A program made the translations under genes and the position numbers. This document shows, in pieces, positions 1 to 5,278 of a stretch of 13,360 bases of DNA. Position 1 is the stretch's first letter. Each line of letters starts with the position of its first letter. Source of the stretch: JALZVT01 sp039029135. Its GTDB lineage: Bacteria > Pseudomonadota > Gammaproteobacteria > Pseudomonadales > Azotimanducaceae. Under the pieces are notes generated by a model. That model made no database searches. It saw only the letters and a list, made by a program, of their open reading frames with translations, and was not told where the DNA came from. The stretch spans positions 1 to 13,360 of the forward strand of contig JBCCGT010000045.1 in NCBI GenBank assembly GCA_039029135.1. Direction: 5' to 3'.

Positions 1-45
1 CAGCATCAAGTCCGCTTAGCGAGAATCCATCCAGTGTCCGCCTAA
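1..45 (-). mobile_element. start of a second integron cassette (partial, runs off window)
   Basis: Reading the - strand, these bases follow the R' core of the attC site, so they are the 5' end of the next cassette in the array, cut by the window edge. No start codon or gene can be called in so few bases. GTCCGCTTAGC at 10-20 is a near copy of GTCCGCCTAAC at 36-46, so a degenerate core-site-like sequence lies 26 bp into this cassette. Confidence 0.6.
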
Positions 46-137
46 CACAGATATCAGTGGAACTTTACGCGATGGCGAGGCTTGGCGCAGCCAAACGAGT
101 CAGCGGGTAAAGTCTCCACTGCATAGCACAGTTAGGC
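40..137 (-). repeat. integron attC recombination site (59-base element)
   Basis: The outer boxes are perfect inverted copies: GCCTAAC at 40-46 and GTTAGGC at 131-137 (R' and R'' read on the - strand), extended to 9 bp by the flanking CC/GG. The inner boxes also pair: AGTGGA (56-61) with TCCACT (115-120), and ACTTTAC (62-68) with GTAAAGT (107-113). A single unpaired base at 114 lies between the two paired blocks. On the - strand this extra base falls in the L'' box, which is the known attC rule for an extrahelical base that sets strand choice by the integrase. The 38-bp centre (69-106) is the variable terminal structure. At 98 bp the site is within the normal attC range. The orientation places it downstream of the 171-530 gene, as expected for the end of a cassette. 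Confidence 0.93.
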
Positions 138-570
138 GGCAGTCAAGGCAACCGAAAACTCGCCTCCTGGTCATCGGAGTAGTTGAATTAGAAGAACAAG
201 CGCAACGAGTACACTAACAACGATTAGTCCGGTGTTTTCCATGAATGGCTTATCGATATCTTCATGAAAGTTAAGGTCAGCTGGCCATGCAAAATCGTTA
301 GGAACACCGTATACCGTGTAGATATACCCAGAAGACATAATCCCGACATAGCTGTGCGGGCGAAGGAATGAGTACTTTACAAATCGGATCACGGAATCTA
401 TTTCAGAAAACGATAGAACCTCCGTTCCTAATTGGATCGTATTGGTGTCAACCAACAGTGTTCCCGATGAAGGCTCTAGGTCATCAGAGCTGATGGAATC
501 TGCCGCTCTCTTAGTCCAAGACACCTTCATGGCTCTCCGCCGTCTCGAAGATCGAATCGCTGCCGCCTAA
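46..570 (-). mobile_element. first gene cassette of the integron
   Basis: This is the DNA between the two crossover points (G|TTAGGC on the - strand) at 571/570 and 46/45, about 525 bp. It has the standard cassette layout: core site, short leader with ribosome binding site, one gene on the - strand reading away from intI, then attC. It is more AT-rich than the DNA to the right of intI, which fits separate ancestry. It is the attI-proximal cassette, hence the most recently inserted under the usual model and the best placed for expression from an integron Pc promoter. Confidence 0.88.
171..530 (-). CDS. cassette-encoded small tail-anchored membrane protein, unknown function
   Basis: 119 residues, ATG start with GGAGAG a few bases upstream (plus-strand 533-540 region). 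The function is not recognised. Residues about 1-95 are soluble-looking and predicted beta-rich, with alternating hydrophobic strands (around 23-34, 46-55, 60-75). The 'threshold, strand, strand, aromatic' pattern (IDSVIRF, YVGIMSSGYIYTVYG) is loosely like small bacterial PH-type domains; this is a resemblance only. Residues about 101-118 form one strongly hydrophobic helix (GLIVVSVLVALVLLIQLL) followed by a single Arg and the stop, so this is probably a tail-anchored inner-membrane protein with the N-terminal domain in the cytoplasm. Such orphan membrane proteins are common cassette cargo. The gene is the only one in the cassette and would depend on a promoter on the intI side. Confidence 0.8.
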   Translation of the reverse strand: MKVSWTKRAADSISSDDLEPSSGTLLVDTNTIQLGTEVLSFSEIDSVIRFVKYSFLRPHSYVGIMSSGYIYTVYGVPNDFAWPADLNFHEDIDKPFMENTGLIVVSVLVALVLLIQLLR

Positions 571-615
571 CATCAAGTGGATAGAGCTTATATCCACACA
601 TTATCTGCGTAAAAC
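565..615 (-). other. probable attI site with core GTTAGGC
   Basis: GCCTAAC at 565-571 reads GTTAGGC on the - strand, the consensus core (GTTRRRY) where the first cassette begins. It lies between intI and the cassette gene, where attI is expected, about 210 bp from the intI start. Next to the core, on the intI side, is a perfect inverted repeat (577-597). The limit at 615 is my estimate: GTAAAAC at 609-615 is one mismatch from an inverse core box, so the segment could instead be a decayed, very short attC. Position and core are clear; the exact extent is not. Confidence 0.7.
577..597. repeat. perfect inverted repeat beside the attI core
   Basis: GTGGATA (577-583) and TATCCAC (591-597) are perfect 7-bp arms around a 7-base loop, five bases from the GTTAGGC core. 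The geometry of core, short spacer and inner arm is like the R'-L' half of an attC site. On the - strand the loop and right arm contain TATAAG (592-587), five of six matches to a -10 box, with a weak TTTACG (613-608) 15 bp upstream. A cassette promoter (Pc) could therefore overlap the repeat, but the short spacing makes this weak. Confidence 0.6.
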
Positions 616-707
616 CCCAGTCTAATTCCTACGCTGTCCAGTAAGAAAGACGTGCAGACCTCCGAGCCGATCACCGATAGTCAGCCGAATCATTCAGTGT
701 AATCGTT

Positions 708-738
708 CTGTATAACTCCTGTGATGGTTCTATACAGG
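708..738. promoter_or_regulatory. dyad in the intI upstream region (candidate operator/promoter)
   Basis: CTGTATA (708-714) and TATACAG (731-737) are perfect 7-bp inverted arms separated by 16 bases. A nested pair, CCTGT (718-722) and ACAGG (734-738), overlaps the right arm. Also, GTTCTGTATA (705-714) and GTTCTATACA (727-736) form an imperfect direct repeat. CTGT and ACAG are the half-sites of the gammaproteobacterial LexA box, which regulates many integrases, but the canonical 8-base spacing is absent here. The site lies 40-70 bp upstream of the intI ATG, and TATACA (731-736) could serve as a -10 element. The dyad itself is certain; the binding protein is not. Confidence 0.45.
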
Positions 739-778
739 ACGGTCCGCTACCGCCCATTTCCGACCCACTCCGGACATC

Positions 779-1756
779 ATGCCGTCGAACAATCCACCCA
801 AGCTGCTCGACCAGGTCAGAGCCAGAACGCGTCGCCTGGGCATGGCAAAACGCACTGAACAGGCATATGTCAGTTGGATCAAACGATTCATCCTAGCGAA
901 CGGCAAGCGTCACCCAACAATGCTAGGCAAGACTGACGTAGAGCGCTTCCTCACAGATCTCGCGGACACCCACCGTGTGACAACTTCAACTCAGAATCAG
1001 GCGCTATCCGCGATATTGTTTCTCTACCGCGAGGTACTCAATCAGGAACTCCCCTGGCTGACCAACGTGCGCCGCCCAAAGCTGCAGACCAATCTGCCTG
1101 TCGTTCTTAGTCGATCGGACATCGACCGCTTGCTCACTCATCTGCAGGGCATACACGCTACCATCGCCAGCCTGCTGTATGGCTCCGGTATGCGACTGCT
1201 CGAGTGTTTGCGCCTTCGCGTCAAAGACTTGGACTTCGAGCGAACCGAAGTCACCGTCCTGATGGGCAAGGGGGGCGTCAGTCGGCGCACGCTGTTCCCT
1301 CGGCGACTGCATCTTGAGTTGCGCGCGCAGTTGGAGCACGCAAGGATGATCCATGTCCGCGATCTGGAGGCTGGCTTCGGTGCGGTATACCTACCGAACG
1401 CCCTGCGGCGAAAATACAGGGCAGCCGAAAAGGACTGGCGCTGGCAGTACGTGTTTCCGGCCCCACGCCGCAGCGTCGATCCACGTTCAGGTGTCGAGCA
1501 ACGTCATCACATACACGAAAGCACGGTTCAGCGCGCGGTGAAGAACGCGGTCATGTCATCTGGGCTCGACCGGCGCGCGTCCTGCCACACCTTGCGACAC
1601 AGCTTTGCGACACACCTACTGGATAGCGGCTATGACATCCGCACGGTGCAAGAGCTGCTTGGCCACAAGGACATCAGCACGACCCAGATCTATACCCACG
1701 TTCTGGGTCGCGGCGCGAATGCGGTACGCAGTCCGCTCGACGACGATCGGCGCTAG
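779..1756 (+). CDS. intI: integron integrase IntI (tyrosine recombinase)
   Basis: 325 residues, close to the 320-340 typical of IntI. It would catalyse attI x attC and attC x attC recombination, inserting and excising cassettes by attacking folded single-stranded attC. The N-terminal SAM-like core-binding domain is about residues 8-95 (RTEQAYVSWIKRF, NQALSAILFLY). The catalytic domain carries R139 (LLYGSGMR), K164 (MGKG), H270-x-x-R273 (CHTLRHSFATHL), H296 (LLGHKDIS) and nucleophile Y305 (IYTHV). The integron-specific insertion between the catalytic patches is present at about residues 204-228 (LPNALRRKYRAAEKDWRW), followed by DPRSGVEQRHHIHE; this separates IntI from XerC/D. All catalytic residues are intact and no frameshift is seen, so it is probably active. 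The start is ATG, with no strong ribosome binding site, at the first methionine before the conserved LLDQVRARTRRL segment. The gene points away from attI, the usual arrangement, and its TAG overlaps the stop of the convergent GFA gene. It is a chromosomal-type or unclassed integrase, not IntI1. Confidence 0.96.
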   Translation: MPSNNPPKLLDQVRARTRRLGMAKRTEQAYVSWIKRFILANGKRHPTMLGKTDVERFLTDLADTHRVTTSTQNQALSAILFLYREVLNQELPWLTNVRRPKLQTNLPVVLSRSDIDRLLTHLQGIHATIASLLYGSGMRLLECLRLRVKDLDFERTEVTVLMGKGGVSRRTLFPRRLHLELRAQLEHARMIHVRDLEAGFGAVYLPNALRRKYRAAEKDWRWQYVFPAPRRSVDPRSGVEQRHHIHESTVQRAVKNAVMSSGLDRRASCHTLRHSFATHLLDSGYDIRTVQELLGHKDISTTQIYTHVLGRGANAVRSPLDDDRR

Positions 1757-2169
1757 CCGTCCGGGGCGACACCCATGGATGCCAGAAACTCTGCCCCCGT
1801 CTGGCGAGGATGATCGCCGGCGAAGCAGTAGCTAGCAGGCTTCTCATCAACGTAGATCTCACCTGACATCTCCAGTGCCTGTTGGTCATCCAGCGTGCCC
1901 GACCACAGTATCGTCATTCCCATGCTGGGCATCCGATAGAACAGGTTGGAACCGCACTCGATGCAGAATCCCCGTTCGGCCCATTCCGAAGACTGGTAAG
2001 CCTTCACCTTGGCGTCGTCATTGAACACGACGTTGTCCGCCCGCACGCCCATACCTGGCCCGCCGCTCCAGCGGCGGCACATGTCGCAGTGACAGGCGTG
2101 ATAGTGACTGTCCACGGTGTCTGCGCTGTAAGTGACGGCGCCGCATAAACAGTGTCCGGTTACGCTCAC
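1753..2169 (-). CDS. GFA/CENP-V family zinc-binding protein
   Basis: 138 residues, the normal size for the family whose founding member is the glutathione-dependent formaldehyde-activating enzyme (Gfa); most members have no tested activity. The zinc ligands are all present: CLCG (C7, C9), CHCDMC (C26, C28, C31) and CIECGS (C69, C72). The family tail motif IYVDEKPASY lies at 105-114. The start is GTG, with purine-rich GGGGGGAGAAGG just upstream; the motif begins five residues in, so no later start is possible. No signal peptide; cytoplasmic. Its stop shares the palindromic CTAG (1753-1756) with the intI stop, a 4-bp tail-to-tail overlap. It is 105 bp downstream of the membrane operon on the same strand and could be read through from it, but it has its own ribosome binding site. 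Family call sure, substrate unknown. Confidence 0.9.
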   Translation of the reverse strand: MSVTGHCLCGAVTYSADTVDSHYHACHCDMCRRWSGGPGMGVRADNVVFNDDAKVKAYQSSEWAERGFCIECGSNLFYRMPSMGMTILWSGTLDDQQALEMSGEIYVDEKPASYCFAGDHPRQTGAEFLASMGVAPDG

Positions 2170-2274
2170 TGCCCTTCTCCCCCCAAATCAACCGTTTCCG
2201 ACCGCAACGAATACTAACGCAGCCGTACTGACACCCCTATGGCACCAATGACGCCGCCACCAACGCACCGACCG

Positions 2275-2766
2275 TTACGAAAACCCGACCCAACGCCCCG
2301 CGGCGGCGACGACAAACCATGACAGCATAGACACGCCGCCGACGGCGAAGCTCATCGCGGAAACGCGTACCTCTTGGGCGTTGATGCGATGAAAGAGATG
2401 ACGTCGTTTCAAGGTAAATGTAAGCAGCAGAATCACGATCAGGCCAATCATCTTGACCCGAAAAGAAGTGTTGCCGTAACACTTGAAAGCCTCGGACATG
2501 AACAGCGGTATGCCGGTTGCCAGCATGATGACGATACCCGCGCCCATGAACCGCCAGGCGCTGCGACCAATCCGAGCGATCGGTACAGATCGCAGCGCAG
2601 CACCCGTCAAACGCAGATCGGTGACCAGTACAGCACCACCCAGCAGCGCAAGGCCCAACAGGTGCACGGCTTCGATGACCGGGAACAACCACAGCGAATT
2701 TTGAATCGTCTGGCTGATCCAGCTCTCGTCACACCACCACAGAAAGTCTTCCATCCAGGGGCTCAT
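2275..2766 (-). CDS. small four-helix membrane protein (DUF6644-like), second paralogue
   Basis: 163 residues from the ATG at 2766, chosen because it overlaps the upstream gene's TGA as ATGA; the open frame continues 13 codons further upstream, but that part would be read inside the neighbour. Four hydrophobic segments lie at about residues 26-48, 72-92, 105-120 and 138-157. It aligns by eye with the protein encoded upstream: SLWLFPVIEAVHLLGLALLGG matches SLYAYPLIETTHVLTLCLFVG, followed in both by a V-D-L-R-L-x-G segment and later FRVK. A histidine (H35) in the first membrane helix and an aspartate (D50) at its end are shared. This pattern fits uncharacterised inner-membrane proteins annotated as DUF6644; I assign the name from memory of the family. 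Last gene of the operon. Biochemical role unknown; the shared His suggests metal or heme contact, as inference only. Confidence 0.75.
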   Translation of the reverse strand: MSPWMEDFLWWCDESWISQTIQNSLWLFPVIEAVHLLGLALLGGAVLVTDLRLTGAALRSVPIARIGRSAWRFMGAGIVIMLATGIPLFMSEAFKCYGNTSFRVKMIGLIVILLLTFTLKRRHLFHRINAQEVRVSAMSFAVGGVSMLSWFVVAAAGRWVGFS

Positions 2767-3323
2767 GCGGCCTCCACGACGCAGCCGACCGCCCAGTTCA
2801 ACCACTCCGGCTGGGGTTGGCGATCACAGTCGAACCAGTTGTAGGCGATCATGCGCCCGGTCACGATGACGCCGCTCCAAAGCACGATGGAAACGGCTGC
2901 TGAGATGCGTGCGCTCACAGGCGGTCGCGGGGCGCTATCCCAGGACACGCGGTCTCGCTTGACCCGGCGATGAAAGAACCACACGTTGATCGCGGCGCCG
3001 ATCAACATCAGCACCTTGACCCGAAAGAAAATGCTCTGGGTGGTACGCACCGGAATGGCGTAGAAAAGCAGCAGACCGGTGATGAACATCACGACGAAAC
3101 CGGCTACGGAGTACGGCAGCACCCGGCTCGTCATCACAGACACGGGCACGTCTCGGAAGGCGACACCCAACAACCTCAGGTCGACCATCAGCACAGTACC
3201 GACAAACAGGCAGAGGGTCAGCACGTGGGTGGTTTCGATCAGCGGATACGCATACAGCGACTCATGCAGTGCGGTGCTCAGCGCCTGCTCGTCCAACCAC
3301 TGCGCAAACGACAACAACGACAC
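2763..3323 (-). CDS. small four-helix membrane protein (DUF6644-like), first paralogue
   Basis: 186 residues from a GTG start at 3323 with a strong purine run (GGGGGAGAGGGGG) upstream. Hydrophobic segments lie at about 24-47, 69-90, 99-116 and 138-158, so it is a polytopic inner-membrane protein. Shared with the downstream paralogue are H33 in the first helix, D48 at its cytoplasmic or periplasmic end, an R-P-Y/F pattern before helix two, and FFRVK before helix three. The tail after helix four is longer (GRMIAYNWF, then a Cys-containing segment to residue 186) than in the paralogue. It begins 54 bp after the stop of the transmembrane anchor gene, the only real gap in the operon, and overlaps the next gene by ATGA. 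Tandem duplication within the operon suggests a heterodimer. Function not established. Confidence 0.75.
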   Translation of the reverse strand: MSLLSFAQWLDEQALSTALHESLYAYPLIETTHVLTLCLFVGTVLMVDLRLLGVAFRDVPVSVMTSRVLPYSVAGFVVMFITGLLLFYAIPVRTTQSIFFRVKVLMLIGAAINVWFFHRRVKRDRVSWDSAPRPPVSARISAAVSIVLWSGVIVTGRMIAYNWFDCDRQPQPEWLNWAVGCVVEAA

Positions 3324-3377
3324 GCCCCCTCTCCCCCTTCTCGTTGAATCGATCTGTCCGCGCAGCGCGAACCCCGT

Positions 3378-3935
3378 CTATAGGGCATCCTTCAGCGTTC
3401 CCGGCTGGCTGAAACTCGCGCTTTCCGTCAGCGGCTCACTGACAAATCCGGCAACGACCAACTCGATGCTCAGTACGCGTTCCGTACGGTTCTCCCAGAA
3501 CCAGCCGTGGCGACCGTTGAAACGTGCGCGGTAAGCGCCGGCATCGCCGGGCTCGCGCCCATCCCGAATTCCTACAGCGTAGTCGCCCGGCGCACCGTCC
3601 GGAACGGCGTGCAGATTGAACACAACCTCAGCGTCTGCCTGCCAGCTAAACACCAGCACGTCCCCCGCCATCATACGATAGCTGTGTTCGACTGACTCGA
3701 ATGGGGCCAGTTCGAACCGGACGCGCTCTTCCTGGTGCCGATTGTCCGCCGAGCCCGAAACCACGCGACCTAAATCGTCCTGCTGGGCGCGCGCGCCGAG
3801 CTCGCTCAGGCCCAACAGGCGACCGGTACCCAGCGGGTCGATGCCGTACTCGGCGGGCAGCACGACGCTGACCAGCAACAGCACGGCTAACGCGAGCGCG
3901 CAACCGATGGCAGCGATGATACCGGTTCGACTCAC
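3378..3935 (-). CDS. single-pass 'transmembrane anchor' envelope protein
   Basis: 185 residues from a GTG at 3935, which overlaps the upstream gene's TGA as GTGA; a longer reading from 4058 would run inside that gene and adds an Arg-rich non-family segment, so I reject it. One membrane helix lies at about residues 5-27 (IIAAIGCALALAVLLLVSVVLP). It is followed directly by the telling segment PAEYGIDPLGTGRLLGL (27-43) and a periplasmic beta-rich domain (about 65-165) with MAGDVLVFSW, a phenylalanine-rich middle and GRHGWFWENR (141-150). This layout is that of proteins commonly annotated 'transmembrane anchor protein' next to HupE/UreJ-like genes. No catalytic motif is visible. Role inferred: periplasmic scaffold, or sensor for the neighbouring transporter and cytochrome. 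Confidence 0.75.
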   Translation of the reverse strand: MSRTGIIAAIGCALALAVLLLVSVVLPAEYGIDPLGTGRLLGLSELGARAQQDDLGRVVSGSADNRHQEERVRFELAPFESVEHSYRMMAGDVLVFSWQADAEVVFNLHAVPDGAPGDYAVGIRDGREPGDAGAYRARFNGRHGWFWENRTERVLSIELVVAGFVSEPLTESASFSQPGTLKDAL

Positions 3936-4630
3936 GCGACCGCCGGACCCAAAACTGCGCCCAAGGCGTGATAGCCGGCGAACGCAAATCCGGCGCCCAT
4001 CAGCACGGTGTTCACCGCGCCGCTGTAGCGCGCGAATCCTGCGCGCTGCCGCCACCACGCTAGCAACAGCAACAGAGGCATCAGCGCGATCAGCTGACCG
4101 ACTTCGACACCGACGTTGAAACCGATCAGGTTCACGACGAACCCCTCGCCACGCTCATAGACCGCACCCAGCTTCGTTGCCAGACCAAGTCCGTGGCACA
4201 GGCCAAACGCAAACACCGCGATCCCCACGGGCGGCGTCAATCCAAACAACGTCCGCCAACCATTCAGATTCTCGAACCCCTTATAGACGATGGACAGACC
4301 GATCAGCGCATCAACGGCACTCGCATTGACCTGCCAGTTGAACAGCATCCCCGAGATCAGCGTCAGGCTGTGACCCAGCGCAAACAGCGTCACGAGGCGC
4401 AGGACATCACGGGGCACGTACAGCAGGAACACCACCGCAAAGAGATACAGCACATGGTCGACGCCGGTGACCATGTGTTTCGCACCGAGATACATGAACA
4501 GCGGAAAGGCGGCCTCATTCAATCCCGCCAGATAGCCCGCGCTGGTTTCGCTGACGTTGTGTGCGCTCGCGTCGCTCGCGACGCAGAGCGCGCACAGCAA
4601 CACGACGATGCTAAGGGTTGGTCGACGCAT
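3932..4630 (-). CDS. HupE/UreJ-type membrane protein (putative metal transporter)
   Basis: 232 residues from the ATG at 4630, chosen because it gives a clean signal peptide (MRRPTLSIVVLLCALCVASDASA, cut near 23); upstream codons lie inside the preceding gene. It is followed by about six membrane helices. Family signatures: H52-M-V-T-G-V-D58-H59 with YLFA after it, FALGHSLTL (83-91), FGLCHGLGLA (142-151) and FNVGVEVGQL (171-180). HupE/UreJ relatives include nickel/cobalt permeases of hydrogenase and urease operons; this one resembles the broad second family (HupE_UreJ_2) that often stands apart from those enzymes. No hydrogenase or urease gene is in the window, so the metal is unknown. The conserved His and Asp residues within helices fit transition-metal passage. 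It overlaps the cytochrome-like gene by 20 bp and the anchor gene by GTGA, so its translation is probably coupled to both. Confidence 0.85.
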   Translation of the reverse strand: MRRPTLSIVVLLCALCVASDASAHNVSETSAGYLAGLNEAAFPLFMYLGAKHMVTGVDHVLYLFAVVFLLYVPRDVLRLVTLFALGHSLTLISGMLFNWQVNASAVDALIGLSIVYKGFENLNGWRTLFGLTPPVGIAVFAFGLCHGLGLATKLGAVYERGEGFVVNLIGFNVGVEVGQLIALMPLLLLLAWWRQRAGFARYSGAVNTVLMGAGFAFAGYHALGAVLGPAVA

Positions 4631-5105
4631 CGCCGGCCATGTCGTCATAGGCCTGGTGACAAGCGAGGCACACGTTGTACAGCTCCCCACCGATATCGAA
4701 CAGCGCGTCGGCGTCGCGGGCATCCGCGGCGGCCAACGCACGCTCGGCGGTACGGGAAAGCGCGCGGCTGTACTCGCGCCAAGCACCATCGTCGGCGGCG
4801 CGGCCGGGCAACATCAGCAGATTGCCTGCCTCCATCAGAGTCGCCGCCGCGTTCTCAACCGCCAGCCAGCCTTCGTCCGTGGTCGGCGCGAGATCGGTTT
4901 CTCCTTGCGCGGTTATCACGGCTCCCGCAGATGACCAGATCACGTCGGCGGCAGGATCGAGCACATGGGCCATAAGCTCGTGCTCATCAAGCACCAGTCG
5001 ATAGGGAACGGGATCGTCGGGCGGCGGCTGACAGGCCGCGAGGCAGGCGACGATCATCGCTGCGTTCATTCCGCCGCGGGTAGTTTTCCAAATTCGCCAT
5101 GCCAA
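4611..5105 (-). CDS. c-type cytochrome-like lipoprotein (C-terminal CxxCH)
   Basis: 164 residues from a TTG start at 5105. A predicted lipoprotein signal is present: Arg/Lys-rich start, short hydrophobic stretch, lipobox LAAC with C25. The next in-frame start, ATG at 5069, would leave a signal without positive charge, so I prefer TTG, which has AGGGAG ten bases upstream; the choice is not certain. The mature part is alpha-helical and Ala-rich and ends with CLACH (146-150), one covalent heme site near the C-terminus, as in class II (c556/c'-like) four-helix cytochromes. Segment ELMAHVLDPAADVIWSSAG (43-61) resembles the first helix of that group. It is likely periplasmic, anchored to a membrane by lipid, and carries electrons or senses redox state. 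First gene of the five-gene operon. CcmI at the window's right end would serve its heme attachment, but proximity proves nothing. Confidence 0.8.
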   Translation of the reverse strand: MAWRIWKTTRGGMNAAMIVACLAACQPPPDDPVPYRLVLDEHELMAHVLDPAADVIWSSAGAVITAQGETDLAPTTDEGWLAVENAAATLMEAGNLLMLPGRAADDGAWREYSRALSRTAERALAAADARDADALFDIGGELYNVCLACHQAYDDMAGDASTNP

Positions 5106-5137
5106 ACCTGCAGCACTCCCTGTTCACCGTGCGCCTG

Positions 5138-5231
5138 TCGGCTGAATTCTGCAGCCGAACGCCATTGTAGGGTCGCGACTGCAACCGCGACACCTGAACG
5201 TTAGAATACCGTCACCCGACCGCAGCCGAAC
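5138..5231. promoter_or_regulatory. palindrome and repeated half-site in divergent intergenic region
   Basis: Between the operon start (5105) and the 5279 gene there are 173 bp. TCGGCTG (5138-5144) and CAGCCGA (5152-5158) form a perfect 7-bp inverted repeat with a 7-base spacer, 33-53 bp from the operon's start codon. The right arm, extended to GCAGCCGAAC (5151-5160), recurs exactly at 5222-5231, 71 bp away. For the + gene, TAGAAT at 5202-5207 is a plausible -10 but has no good -35. Two copies plus an inverted copy in one divergent promoter region suggest an operator used by both transcripts; this is inference. Confidence 0.4.
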
Positions 5232-5278
5232 AAGTCGCGCCGCGGCCGATCCGACTGACTGCGACGCAAGGAATCGCC

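Noticed and set aside
708..737. Canonical LexA box upstream of intI
   Set aside because: The CTGT and ACAG halves are present but 22 bases apart between the halves (16 between the extended arms), not 8, so I list it only as an unassigned dyad.
4193..4975. Long open frame on the + strand (260 codons) across the HupE and cytochrome-like genes
   Set aside because: Composition is Arg/Gln/His-rich with no domain; it is the reverse shadow of two genes with clear family motifs on the - strand.
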